Assembly (NCBI GenBank): GCA_023387375.1
Contig: JAEWIE010000020.1
Location: 1-18,309 of the forward strand
DNA length: 18,309 nt
Direction of reading: 5' to 3'
Source: Bacteroidota bacterium
GTDB lineage: Bacteria; Bacteroidota; Bacteroidia; Flavobacteriales; Weeksellaceae
Shown: piece by piece, positions 1-8,144 of the stretch
Layout: every line of letters starts with the position of its first letter
Numbering within the stretch: position 1 is the first letter of the stretch
The notes under the pieces: generated by a model
Told to the model about the DNA's origin: nothing
What the model saw: the letters and a program-made list of their open reading frames with translations, nothing else
The model's database searches: none
Program-made: the position numbers and the translations under genes

Positions 1-254
1 CTGGAGAATCCTCCATCGATCCCACCAATATCTGAATTTCCATCCCCTCCTTCTTGTCCCCCTAAAGCTAGACCTCCATAAAGTTTTGCAAGTAAACTAG
101 GGTAATTGTTAAAGTCGGTATATAAGTTCGTAGAAGAAGGATCCGTGATAGGTTCCCTTTCCAAATCTTTTACGCAAGACATTGCAGAAAAGCTTAGAAA
201 TAGACCTAGAGCTCCTACTACGATATGTTTGGCTTTTATATTAAAAAGTTTCAT
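1..254 (-). CDS. SusD/RagB-like outer-membrane lipoprotein, N-terminal part
   Basis: This is the 5' part of a gene cut by the left edge; 84 codons are visible. The product starts MKLFNIKAKHIVVGALG, continues with a hydrophobic stretch, and has a lipobox-like end at SAMSC, so it should be lipidated on Cys27 after signal peptidase II cleavage. The mature start (CVKDLEREPITDPSS, then YTDFNNYPSLLAKLYGGLA) matches the usual N-terminus of SusD/RagB proteins, which sit on the cell surface and cap a SusC channel to capture nutrients. It begins 15 bp after the stop of the SusC-like gene on the same strand, the standard susC-susD order, so the two are presumably co-transcribed. The substrate cannot be told because the rest of the locus is outside the window. 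Confidence 0.88.
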   Translation of the reverse strand, partial: MKLFNIKAKHIVVGALGLFLSFSAMSCVKDLEREPITDPSSTNLYTDFNNYPSLLAKLYGGLALGGQEGGDGNSDIGGIDGGFS

Positions 255-269
255 CTGTCTGTAAATTAA

Positions 270-3014
270 TTAAAATTGAAAATTAAGTCCTAGTGAATAC
301 ACTTTTGGTCTCTGGTAGAATCCATTGTCGATGTTTCCGAAAATTTCAGGATCCACTCCCGTATAATCAGAAATTACAAAGACATTCTGTGCCATACCGT
401 ATACACGAAGGCTACTGCGATTACCAAAAACTTCTCCGAAGTTATAACCTAAAGTAAGGTTGTCCATTCTAAGGAAAGAAGCATCCTCTACGAAAGTGTC
501 AGACCATAGGTTTAATTGAGGGAATTGGTATTCAACAGTAGAGCTATACACGTTTTGTAAATAGCCATTGGTTCTAAGAGAAGCCATGGAACTATTTGAC
601 GCTGCGTTGTTATATACGTAATTTCCAATGACGGCGCGAAGCGAAGTACTTAAATCCCAATTTCCAACCGCAAGTCTTGTAGAGAATCCAAAGAGCGCGT
701 CTGGCGTAGTGGATTTGTAAAAATACTTATCACTATCGTTGATTACACCGTCTTGGTTAATATCCACGTAGGCTCCCGGAACGGGTTTCCCTTGGTTGTC
801 GTAAAGTTGTTTAAACACGTAGAACGAATACGGCGCGCGCCCTACACTATGAGCTTGAATCGTGTTTCCAACTCCTCCAGATAGTCCTCCCACTTGGATT
901 TTGAAATCCGCAGCCACTTGGTCAGAAAGACTTGTAATCTCAGAAGTGTAATGTGTTGCGTTTAAACTTACATCCCAAGTTACTTTCTCTGTTTTCACTG
1001 GAGTGAAGTTTAAAATTACTTCCACCCCTTTGTTGGTCATATCCCCTACGTTTTTGGTGTTGTAGTTACTTAGTCCCCCTGCCGCTTCCGGAACATAAGC
1101 AATTAAGTCTTCCGTGTCTTTTTGGAATAAATCCACAGATCCACTAATACGGTTGTTAAGGAATCCGAAATCAAGACCAATGTTCTTTGTAAGGGTTTTC
1201 TCCCAGGTTAAATACGGGTTGTACTGCTGTGGACGGTACATTGGGTAAAACATATCTCCAAACAAATACTCAGCCGTATCGTTACTTAAATTGTAACGAG
1301 CGAAGGCAGGGTAAGAACCTCCTACTTCCTGCTGACCTGTCACCCCGTATCCTAATCTTAATTTTAAATTAGAAACGACATTCGACTGATTAAGGAAGTT
1401 TTCTTCGTTAATTTTCCAAGCAAAAGCTGCTGCGGGGAAGTTCCCCCATAGGTTATCCGTGGTTCCGTTGTAGAAACGTGAAGAGGCATCACGACGAATG
1501 GATCCTGTTAAGATATACTTATCAGAAATGGTAAAGATCGCACGCCCAAAGAACGAAAGAAGCGTTAATTGATCTGCATACTCTCTAAACGGTGTTACTT
1601 CCGATACGCCTGTCTGCACATTGGTTCTTACGGAAGATCCTGCCGGATTTTCTCTATAGAAATCCTGGTAGGAATACCCAGCCATAATATCGATGTTGGT
1701 ATCGATCGAAGTAATGGTTTTCACATAGTTCAAATACGTTTCGAGTAATTTGTTTTTCTTTTCTTGTTCGTAAGGACCTACAGAGTCAAATCCACGACCT
1801 GCACCACTTAAACCTGCAGTACGGTTGGTTCCGTAACCTTTGGAATAATCGTAGGCTAGGTTTACGTTCCAACGAAGATCAGGAAGGAAGTGAAATTTGT
1901 AGTCAAATTGAATGCTTGGCATAAAGCGATATACAGACCCCTTATTTACAGTTGCATTTAAGAGACTCACAGGGTTGCTATTTGAAACTGTGTTAAGTCC
2001 TCCATCTGCATTAAGCCATTCGAAATATCCTCCGAATCGAGGATCGTCCATGTAAACAGACTGCGTTGGGTCAAAATAGATCGCATTGTTAATCGCGCCT
2101 CCATTGGGAAAACGGTTGTCTGTGAAGGATCCTTTAATACTTGCATTCACCGTTAAGTGATTGTCAAAGAATTTAGGGTTTAAATTTAACCCTACGGAAG
2201 TTCTTCTAAATTCATTGGTTTTCACAATCCCGTTCTGCTCATTGTACCCGATAGACAAACGGTAAGGAAGACCTTTAATACCCCCCGTGATGGCGAGGTT
2301 ATTGTCGGTTCCCCATGCAGACTGGTAAATTAAATCTTGCCAGTTTGTGTTTGCCGTTCCAAGAAGTGCTTTCGCTGCATCCGATCCGACTTGGTTTACA
2401 AACGCGCGGTACTCATCTGCATTTAATACGTCTGCATTTCCCATTTTGGTAGACACAGAGGCCATGGTTGAGAAATTGATACGTAAGGCTCCCCCTCTTC
2501 CTTTCTTGGTGGTAATTAAGATAACACCGTTGGAGGCTCTGTTCCCATAAATGGCAGCGGCAGAAGCATCTTTTAAGATATCGAAGGTTTCGATATCGTT
2601 CGGGTTAATTAAAGAAAGGGGATCCGAGGCACCGGAAACTCCATTAAAGTCCTGTGGGACTCCGTCAATTACAATTAGAGGGGAACTGTTTGCATTCAAA
2701 GAAGCTCCCCCTCGAATACGAATGGTAGACCCAGCTCCAGGAGCTCCACTGTTTCCAGTAATGGCCACACCTGGCGCCTTTCCTTGAATTAATTGTTCTG
2801 GCGAAGTCGCGCCTCCATTGAAATCTTTCTCAGATACAGACACAATCGATCCCGTTAGATCCGATTTTTTTCTCTGCCCGTAACCAATCAAAACAACCTC
2901 CTCGATGGCAGTCTCACGGTCTGACTGTAAGGTGTCTGTTGTTTGTCCTTGTAGCATTGCACCAGCAAGCAAAAATGCGGGCGCAATTTTCAAAACTGTA
3001 CTATAGTTTCTCAC
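270..3014 (-). CDS. SusC/RagA-family TonB-dependent outer-membrane transporter
   Basis: The product is an outer-membrane beta-barrel that imports a nutrient using TonB energy, paired with the SusD-like lipoprotein encoded just downstream. An N-terminal signal peptide (about 1-24, ending LQGQ) precedes a TonB-box-like EEVVLIGYG (38-46). The plug domain carries the SusC hallmarks SPLIVIDGVP (111-120) and DILKDASAAAIYGNRASNG (from 145). The protein ends in Phe (SLGLNFQF), as outer-membrane barrels do. At 914 aa it lacks the N-terminal CarboxypepD_reg-like domain found in many SusC proteins. A DxNxDGxxxxSD loop in the barrel resembles a calcium-binding loop. The start is uncertain: 3014 is a GTG, no ATG lies upstream before a stop, and a promoter-like TATATTTG overlaps this GTG. 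A TTG at 2993 giving MKIAPAFLLAGAM is an alternative. The family call is secure; the substrate is unknown. Confidence 0.95.
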   Translation of the reverse strand: MRNYSTVLKIAPAFLLAGAMLQGQTTDTLQSDRETAIEEVVLIGYGQRKKSDLTGSIVSVSEKDFNGGATSPEQLIQGKAPGVAITGNSGAPGAGSTIRIRGGASLNANSSPLIVIDGVPQDFNGVSGASDPLSLINPNDIETFDILKDASAAAIYGNRASNGVILITTKKGRGGALRINFSTMASVSTKMGNADVLNADEYRAFVNQVGSDAAKALLGTANTNWQDLIYQSAWGTDNNLAITGGIKGLPYRLSIGYNEQNGIVKTNEFRRTSVGLNLNPKFFDNHLTVNASIKGSFTDNRFPNGGAINNAIYFDPTQSVYMDDPRFGGYFEWLNADGGLNTVSNSNPVSLLNATVNKGSVYRFMPSIQFDYKFHFLPDLRWNVNLAYDYSKGYGTNRTAGLSGAGRGFDSVGPYEQEKKNKLLETYLNYVKTITSIDTNIDIMAGYSYQDFYRENPAGSSVRTNVQTGVSEVTPFREYADQLTLLSFFGRAIFTISDKYILTGSIRRDASSRFYNGTTDNLWGNFPAAAFAWKINEENFLNQSNVVSNLKLRLGYGVTGQQEVGGSYPAFARYNLSNDTAEYLFGDMFYPMYRPQQYNPYLTWEKTLTKNIGLDFGFLNNRISGSVDLFQKDTEDLIAYVPEAAGGLSNYNTKNVGDMTNKGVEVILNFTPVKTEKVTWDVSLNATHYTSEITSLSDQVAADFKIQVGGLSGGVGNTIQAHSVGRAPYSFYVFKQLYDNQGKPVPGAYVDINQDGVINDSDKYFYKSTTPDALFGFSTRLAVGNWDLSTSLRAVIGNYVYNNAASNSSMASLRTNGYLQNVYSSTVEYQFPQLNLWSDTFVEDASFLRMDNLTLGYNFGEVFGNRSSLRVYGMAQNVFVISDYTGVDPEIFGNIDNGFYQRPKVYSLGLNFQF

Positions 3015-3021
3015 AAATATA
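3014..3021 (-). promoter_or_regulatory. Candidate -7 promoter element TATATTTG at the SusC start
   Basis: The minus strand reads TATATTTG, an exact match to the Bacteroidota -7 consensus TAnnTTTG. Its last G is the first base of the annotated GTG start. If it is used, transcription would begin inside the first codons and translation would have to start at the TTG at 2993. No TTG-type -33 box was found at the usual spacing. Confidence 0.4.
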
Positions 3022-3121
3022 AAGTTTAAGGATTAATATTCTTTTGTTTTTTCATTTTGCTATTTGCAATTGTGTTTGGAAATGAAAACTGAATACATAG
3101 GAATCAGTGGTGTAATTTAAT

Positions 3122-3129
3122 CAAAATTA
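3122..3129 (-). promoter_or_regulatory. Alternative -7 promoter element TAATTTTG upstream of SusC
   Basis: The minus strand reads TAATTTTG, also an exact TAnnTTTG match. It would give a leader of roughly 100 bases before the GTG start at 3014 and so would be compatible with that start. In such A+T-rich DNA a chance match is possible. Confidence 0.4.
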
Positions 3130-3231
3130 CATTAACAAAATGTTAAGATAAAAAATAAAAAAAATTATTTAATATTTACCGAAAATTTAAATTTATAAGT
3201 CTGACTATTAACATTTTACAAAAAATATTAT

Positions 3232-3260
3232 TTTCTGCATAGGATTTTGCATCGCAGAAA
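3232..3260. repeat. Inverted repeat TTTCTGC-N15-GCAGAAA
   Basis: There are perfect 7-bp arms at 3232-3238 and 3254-3260 with a 15-base spacer. The centre-to-centre distance of 22 bp is about two helical turns, as expected of a dimeric regulator operator, though an RNA hairpin in the SusC leader is equally possible. No T-run follows, so a terminator is unlikely. Confidence 0.35.
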
Positions 3261-3377
3261 TTATTAAACATATATTTAACCAAAAATTAACATTACCTAG
3301 CGAAATCCACTGCATTTTGTTAAAAAAATTTCAGAACTCTTCTATTTGAAAAATTTTAAAACCGTCTTAAGATACCT

Positions 3378-3385
3378 TATCTTTG
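3378..3385 (+). promoter_or_regulatory. -7 promoter element TATCTTTG of metG
   Basis: This is an exact TAnnTTTG match ending 17 bases before the metG ATG, which gives a predicted leader of about 12 bases. A TTTG at 3345-3348 is 29 bases upstream, longer than the usual spacing, so the -33 box is not convincing. Confidence 0.6.
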
Positions 3386-3402
3386 CATGAAATACGAATC
3401 AC

Positions 3403-5430
3403 ATGTCGCAAAGAAAACTTATTACCGCTGCGCTCCCTTATGCCAATGGACCTTTGCATATTGGACATTTAGCAGGTGTTTATATACCTGCAGACGTCTA
3501 CGCAAGATTTCAAAGAAATCAGGGAAGAGACGTGGCCTTTATCGGAGGAAGTGACGAGCACGGAATCCCGATTACCATTCGCGCAAAGAAAGAAGGCATC
3601 ACGCCTCAAGACGTTGTGGACAAATACCATGAGATACTTAAAAGCTCTTTGGAGCAGCTAGGAATATCCTTTGATTATTACTCCAGAACCACGTCAAAAA
3701 AACACATAGAAGTAAGTCAAGATTTTTTCACGACCCTATATAGTAAGGATAAGTTTCAGGAAGAAACCTCCGAGCAGTACTATGATATTCAGGCAGGCGA
3801 ATTTCTAGCCGATCGCTACATTGTGGGTACATGTCCCAATTGTGGCCAAGAAGGCGCTTATGGAGACCAATGTGAAAAATGCGGAACGACGCTTTCTCCA
3901 CGTGAACTTTTAAATCCAAAATCAATGCTCTCTGGGGATGTCCCTGTTTTAAGAGAAACGAAAAACTGGTATCTTCCCTTGGAAGAATACCAAGACTTTT
4001 TAGAAGAGTGGATATTAAAGGGACATAAATCCGATTGGAAGCCTAATGTATACGGACAAGTAAAATCTTGGCTTGACCAAGGGCTAAGACCAAGAGCCAT
4101 GACCCGAGATTTAGATTGGGGAATTCCTGTTCCTTTAGAAGGAGCAGAAGGAAAAGTCCTTTATGTATGGTTTGATGCCCCTATTGGATATATTTCGTTC
4201 ACCCAAGAGTGGGCGGAGAAAACAGGCAAAAACTGGAAAGACTACTGGCAAAGTGAGAAGAGTGATCTTGTGCACTTCATTGGAAAAGACAACATCGTTT
4301 TCCACTGCATTATTTTCCCTTCGATGCTCAAAGCGCATGGAGATTACATCCTTCCCACCAATGTGCCAGCCTTTGAGTTTCTCAATTTGGAAAACGAAAA
4401 AATTTCCACCTCTAGAAACTGGGCGGTTTGGGCACACGAATATCTTGAGGACTTTAAAGACCAGCAGGATACCCTTCGTTATGCCTTACTTTCCTCGGCG
4501 CCAGAGACCAAAGACAACAACTTCACGTGGAAAGAATTTCAAACGAAAAACAACTCAGAGCTTGTGGGAATCTTTGGGAATTTCATAAACCGTGTGGCTG
4601 TACTTATCCATAAATATTATGAAGGAAAAATCCCAGCGTACGAACCGAAAGCTGAGGAACTCCAAGAGATCGAAAAAGCGAAAACAGAAATTTCCAATTT
4701 CTTAGAAAATTACGAGTTCCGTAACGCTTTAAGCGCTCTTATGAATCTCGCTCGCCATGGAAATCAGTATCTACAAACAAACGAGCCTTGGAAGACGATT
4801 AAAACGGACGAAAAGAAAACAGCGCAGACGCTCTTTGTTTCTAGTCAAATTGCGGCCGCCCTTGCGCAGCTATCGGAACCTTTTCTTCCCTTTGCATCCA
4901 AGAAACTTCTTTCGCAATTTAATTTAGAGAAATTGCCTTGGCAAGAACTTACTTCTGTGCAGCTTGAAACGGGACATGAAATAGGTGAGCCTGAACTCTT
5001 ATTCTCAAAAATAGAAGACGAAGCGATCGAAGCGCAAATGCAAAAGCTTCAAAGCTCAAAAACTAGCAATAACAAAACCAACCCTAACGCAAATGCGATG
5101 AAAGAAGAAATCTCATACGACGATTTTGTCAAAATGGACATTCGTACCGCCACCATATTAGAGGCCGAAAAAGTGGAGAAAGCAGACAAACTTTTGAAAT
5201 TCAAAGTAGATACAGGAGTAGACATACGCACGGTGGTTTCGGGTGTGGCAGAAAGCTTTTCGCCTGAAGAATGTGTAGGAAAAAAAGTAAGTATTCTTCT
5301 TAATTTAGCGCCTCGTAAGATCCGCGGAATCGAAAGCCAAGGAATGCTTCTACTTGCGCAAAAGCCAGACGGGAAACTTACGTTTGTAAAACCAGAAATC
5401 GAAGTAGACAACGGAGTTGAGATTAATTAG
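3403..5430 (+). CDS. metG: Methionyl-tRNA synthetase
   Basis: The enzyme charges tRNA-Met with methionine in the cytoplasm. It is a class I synthetase with HIGH at 19-22. A zinc knuckle has two CxxC pairs (Cys144/147 and Cys157/160). The second ATP-binding motif is KISTS at 333-337 rather than KMSKS, a form seen in Bacteroidota and archaeal-type MetRS. The anticodon-binding helical domain follows, then a Lys/Asn/Ser-rich linker (about 545-565). The last domain is a C-terminal Trbp111-like tRNA-binding and dimerisation domain from about 566 (SYDDFVKMDIRTATI) to 675. The length is normal for the C-domain-containing form. A clear hairpin terminator follows at 5459-5487. Confidence 0.98.
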   Translation: MSQRKLITAALPYANGPLHIGHLAGVYIPADVYARFQRNQGRDVAFIGGSDEHGIPITIRAKKEGITPQDVVDKYHEILKSSLEQLGISFDYYSRTTSKKHIEVSQDFFTTLYSKDKFQEETSEQYYDIQAGEFLADRYIVGTCPNCGQEGAYGDQCEKCGTTLSPRELLNPKSMLSGDVPVLRETKNWYLPLEEYQDFLEEWILKGHKSDWKPNVYGQVKSWLDQGLRPRAMTRDLDWGIPVPLEGAEGKVLYVWFDAPIGYISFTQEWAEKTGKNWKDYWQSEKSDLVHFIGKDNIVFHCIIFPSMLKAHGDYILPTNVPAFEFLNLENEKISTSRNWAVWAHEYLEDFKDQQDTLRYALLSSAPETKDNNFTWKEFQTKNNSELVGIFGNFINRVAVLIHKYYEGKIPAYEPKAEELQEIEKAKTEISNFLENYEFRNALSALMNLARHGNQYLQTNEPWKTIKTDEKKTAQTLFVSSQIAAALAQLSEPFLPFASKKLLSQFNLEKLPWQELTSVQLETGHEIGEPELLFSKIEDEAIEAQMQKLQSSKTSNNKTNPNANAMKEEISYDDFVKMDIRTATILEAEKVEKADKLLKFKVDTGVDIRTVVSGVAESFSPEECVGKKVSILLNLAPRKIRGIESQGMLLLAQKPDGKLTFVKPEIEVDNGVEIN

Positions 5431-5458
5431 ATCTCACTTTACTTACTTTGTACAAAAC

Positions 5459-5487
5459 AAAAACTCCAGCGCCGCTGGAGTTTTTTT
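5459..5487. terminator. Bidirectional intrinsic terminator between metG and AGCS symporter
   Basis: CTCCAGC (5464-5470) pairs with GCTGGAG (5474-5480) over a 3-base loop, with A/T pairs extending the stem outward. Seven T follow on the plus strand, and the minus strand also continues into a T-rich run. It therefore fits termination of both convergent genes. Confidence 0.88.
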
Positions 5488-5508
5488 GTGTATCATTCGA
5501 TAGATTCC

Positions 5509-6957
5509 TTACCACTCTGTGGTGTTTTTGATTCCTAATTTCTTAGGATCAAAGACAGGATCTTTTCCTTCTTTTTTCTGTTTTTCATAATCCTTGAGCG
5601 TCACAAAGGCTTTCTTCTGGAGAATAAGAATTGCAATAATATTTAACCAGGCCATGATTCCCACGCCAATATCGCCTAACCCCCAGGCCGTTCCTCCACT
5701 TGTCACAGATCCATAGAAAACACTTCCAAAGAATAGAATTCGAAGTCCCCATAATAGGAGTTTATTCATTTTCTTTTTCCGTAGATAATATAGGTTGGAC
5801 TCTGCAATAAAGTAATAGGCAAGCACCGTGGTGAATGCGAAAAACAAGAGCGCAATGGCAACAAAGCCGTGACCAATGCTTGGCAAGTAGGATGAAATTG
5901 CCGCCTGTGTAAAGAGAGGCCCTTCTTCTACTCCCGGAAGGTTATTAACCAAAAAACCTCCGGTTCCATCGGCTACATTATATAATCCTGAAAAGAGGAT
6001 AATAAAGGCTGTAGCCGTACACACAAATAAAGTATCGATATAAACAGAGAAGGCTTGCAAAATTCCTTGCTTCGCAGGGTGGGAAGTGGCGGCGCTCGCA
6101 GCGGCGTGCGGCGCAGTTCCTTGACCCGCTTCATTCGAATAAAGTCCTCTTTTCACGCCCCAAGCTACGGCCGATCCGACAATCCCACCAAAGGTGGCTT
6201 CGGTACCAAATGCCGAATTGACGATGAGACTAAAAATATCGGGAATTCTTTCGTAGTTAAGTCCTATAATGACCACTGCCATTAAGATATACGCCCCAGC
6301 CATAAAAGGCACGGCAATCTCTGCAAACTTTCCAATACGTTTTACATCACCCACGACGATTAAAACAAGTCCGATTACCACTGCAACTCCGACCCACATT
6401 TTTTCTATTCCAAAAGCACTTGACATACTCTCAGCAATACTATTAGACTGAACTCCGGGAAGGAAGAAGGCGCAGGCAAAAATGGTACTAATGGCAAAGA
6501 GCATTGCATACCATTTCTTACCGATTCCTTTCTCTATATAGAAAGCAGGTCCTCCCCTATAGTTTCCATTCTTTTCTTCTTTATAAATTTGTCCTAAAAC
6601 AGCCTCTACAAAGGCGGTTGCACTGCCTAAAAATGCGATCATCCACATCCAAAACACGGCGCCCGGTCCTCCCATCGCAATCGCCGTAGCGACTCCTGCA
6701 ATGTTTCCGGTTCCGACTCGTCCCGCAATTGCAATGGTAAAAGCTTGGAAGGGTGAGACTCCTTTGTCGTTGGAGCTCTCTTTAAAGAGCTGGCCAATCA
6801 TATCTCGCATAAATCGAACCTGAACAAATTTAGTTCGAATGCTAAAATAGAGTCCTGTGCCAATACATAAAATAATAAACGCAGTCGACCAAATGACATC
6901 GTTAGTCCAGACGATCGCTCTTTCAAAAAAAGTGGAGGTAAGTAGAGTGTATATCAT
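5509..6957 (-). CDS. Alanine/glycine:cation symporter family (AGCS) protein
   Basis: This inner-membrane permease of the AGCS family (AlsT/DagA type) imports alanine, glycine or a related amino acid with sodium. The 482-aa product is very hydrophobic with about ten or eleven membrane segments. Family motifs are GTGNIAGVA (82-90), GGPGA followed by FWMW (96-105) and GGPAFYIE (135-142), plus the conserved region GLYSNEAGQGTAPHAAA. The C-terminus ends in a charged cytoplasmic tail. It converges on metG and is divergent from the small secreted-protein gene. TAAATTTT lies directly before the ATG, one base off the -7 consensus, so the leader may be very short. The exact substrate cannot be read from sequence. 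Confidence 0.95.
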   Translation of the reverse strand: MIYTLLTSTFFERAIVWTNDVIWSTAFIILCIGTGLYFSIRTKFVQVRFMRDMIGQLFKESSNDKGVSPFQAFTIAIAGRVGTGNIAGVATAIAMGGPGAVFWMWMIAFLGSATAFVEAVLGQIYKEEKNGNYRGGPAFYIEKGIGKKWYAMLFAISTIFACAFFLPGVQSNSIAESMSSAFGIEKMWVGVAVVIGLVLIVVGDVKRIGKFAEIAVPFMAGAYILMAVVIIGLNYERIPDIFSLIVNSAFGTEATFGGIVGSAVAWGVKRGLYSNEAGQGTAPHAAASAATSHPAKQGILQAFSVYIDTLFVCTATAFIILFSGLYNVADGTGGFLVNNLPGVEEGPLFTQAAISSYLPSIGHGFVAIALLFFAFTTVLAYYFIAESNLYYLRKKKMNKLLLWGLRILFFGSVFYGSVTSGGTAWGLGDIGVGIMAWLNIIAILILQKKAFVTLKDYEKQKKEGKDPVFDPKKLGIKNTTEW

Positions 6958-7006
6958 AAAATTTAAAACGGCGAAAAATTACAAAAAAAAATTATATTTT
7001 TATCCT

Positions 7007-7534
7007 ATGCGAACAATTACTACTTTTCTTTTTGCACTGTGCTTTTTATTCCCTTTTAATTGGGAAGCTCAATCTACTAACAGTGAAAACCTTAGAAATT
7101 CTTATTTGCAAAGTTTGGAGAATCTACTTACCCATAAATATGCACCTCTAAGAAGAAGCACAACTCTTTCCTTGGAGCTCCAAAAAGAGCTCCAAGATCT
7201 AAAAACGCTTTATCTTAAAGAACGAAATGATCAAAAAACGCTCGATCTCTCGAGGCAAAGAGCACTTCAAATATATCCGAATATAGCGCAGGTTCTGCTA
7301 AACAAATCCACGTTAAGTGAAGCGCAAGTAAAGCGCAATTCAGAGCTTTTATTAAATCTATGGAAAAGCATGCCTAATCCTCTCTTCAGCCATGTAGCTA
7401 CAATTACAGAGACCCTAAAAAAAGATCAGTTTCATCTAACTTTCCCCTACCCCTACCAAATATTTGATGATCTCATCGATTCTTCTGCTCGGCAACGAGA
7501 TCAGGTACTTAATTTCCTACTATGGAATCCTTAA
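7007..7534 (+). CDS. Small secreted protein of unknown function
   Basis: I do not recognise a family. The chosen ATG at 7007 gives 175 aa that begin with a typical signal peptide (MRTITTFLFALCFLFPFNWEAQS), so the protein should be exported to the periplasm or beyond; there is no lipobox. The longer frame back to 6857 would overlap the divergent symporter by 100 bases and would bury the signal sequence, so it was not used. The mature part is mostly charged and probably helical, with a direct repeat ELQ-K-ELQ. It ends FLLWNP. There is no cysteine after the signal region and no catalytic motif that I can see. It may be taxon-restricted. No clear terminator separates it from mscL, which has its own promoter element. 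Confidence 0.68.
   Translation: MRTITTFLFALCFLFPFNWEAQSTNSENLRNSYLQSLENLLTHKYAPLRRSTTLSLELQKELQDLKTLYLKERNDQKTLDLSRQRALQIYPNIAQVLLNKSTLSEAQVKRNSELLLNLWKSMPNPLFSHVATITETLKKDQFHLTFPYPYQIFDDLIDSSARQRDQVLNFLLWNP
7171..7196. repeat. 10-bp perfect inverted repeat inside the secreted-protein gene
   Basis: CTTGGAGCTC (7171-7180) and GAGCTCCAAG (7187-7196) flank a 6-base loop. It arises because GAGCTCCAA is repeated directly at a 12-base interval, encoding ELQ twice, and GAGCTC is itself palindromic. The mRNA should form a strong hairpin here, but no T-run follows. Confidence 0.5.
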
Positions 7535-7603
7535 CGTTGTTTTTTCAATTGTATGATTTTCAAATAAAATAAATTCAAAAAGACAATTAGTCAATTATTT
7601 TTT

Positions 7604-7611
7604 TACTTTTG
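7604..7611 (+). promoter_or_regulatory. -7 promoter element TACTTTTG of mscL
   Basis: This is an exact TAnnTTTG match 32 bases before the mscL ATG, giving a leader of roughly 27 bases. No -33 TTG is seen at the usual distance. Confidence 0.6.
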
Positions 7612-7643
7612 TAAGAGTAACACAATCAAAAAAAAATTAAAAT

Positions 7644-8018
7644 ATGGGATTTGTAAAAGAATTTAAAGAATTTGCATTCAAAGGAAATGTAATTGACCTT
7701 GCCGTTGGGGTCATCATTGGAGCTGCATTTGGAAAGATCGTTTCTTCTCTTGTGGAAGACGTCATCACGCCACTACTACTAAATCCCGCGCTGAAAGCAG
7801 CAGGTGCAGAAGACATCGCGAAGCTTTCTTGGAACGGTGTCACGTATGGAAATTTCTTATCGGCTGTCATCAGTTTCTTATGTATCGCTATGGTACTTTT
7901 CTGGCTCATTAAAGGAGCAAACAAACTCCAAAAACCAGCAGAAGAACCTGCTCCTGCAGGTCCCTCTCAAGAAGAACTTCTTGCCGAAATTAGAGATCTA
8001 TTAAAGCAAAAAGCATAA
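7644..8018 (+). CDS. mscL: Large-conductance mechanosensitive channel MscL
   Basis: MscL forms a pentameric inner-membrane pore that opens under membrane tension and vents solutes during hypo-osmotic shock. The 124-aa product has the amphipathic N-terminal helix (MGFVKEFKEFAFKGN) and the highly conserved first pore-lining helix (VIDLAVGVIIGAAFGKIV, about 16-33). A periplasmic loop contains YGNFLSAVISF at the start of the second helix (about 65-90). A Pro/Ala linker and a charged C-terminal helical bundle (SQEELLAEIRDLLKQ) complete it. The length is at the short end of the normal range. It has its own promoter box and is followed by a strong hairpin terminator. Confidence 0.97.
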   Translation: MGFVKEFKEFAFKGNVIDLAVGVIIGAAFGKIVSSLVEDVITPLLLNPALKAAGAEDIAKLSWNGVTYGNFLSAVISFLCIAMVLFWLIKGANKLQKPAEEPAPAGPSQEELLAEIRDLLKQKA

Positions 8019-8040
8019 GCCAAAAGTAACTAGATTTATA

Positions 8041-8082
8041 AAAAAGCAAAACCGCCTACTTTCGTGAGCGGTTTTGCTTTTT
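8041..8082. terminator. Bidirectional intrinsic terminator between mscL and serA-like gene
   Basis: A perfect 15-bp inverted repeat pairs 8041-8055 (ending AAAACCGC) with 8068-8082 (starting GCGGTTTT) across a 12-base loop. The A-run on one side and T-run on the other make it functional in both directions for the convergent genes. Confidence 0.9.
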
Positions 8083-8144
8083 CTAAATAAGAGGTCTCGT
8101 TTGATTTTCTTTTTTCTCTTGGAAGACCAAAAGAAAAAAATAGA

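Larger units (their letters stand above)
3015..3402. other. A+T-rich divergent intergenic region between susC-like gene and metG
   Basis: These 388 bases hold no credible ORF. They contain the promoter elements of the two divergent genes. They also hold five copies of TTAACA/TGTTAA (3132, 3141, 3208, 3287, 3318), two of them forming the dyad TAACA-N3-TGTTA at 3133-3145. A 7-bp inverted repeat TTTCTGC/GCAGAAA lies at 3232-3238 and 3254-3260. No RNA gene was recognised. Confidence 0.6.

Noticed and set aside
4163..4588. 141-aa ORF in another frame inside metG
   Set aside because: It is a shadow of the well-supported MetRS frame, with a composition rich in Arg/Thr/Pro and no family resemblance.
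5049..5411. 120-aa minus-strand ORF opposite the 3' end of metG
   Set aside because: It is antisense to the conserved tRNA-binding domain and looks like a frame shadow.
6857..7006. N-terminal extension of the secreted-protein ORF
   Set aside because: It overlaps the divergent symporter gene by 100 bases and would hide the signal peptide that starts at 7007.
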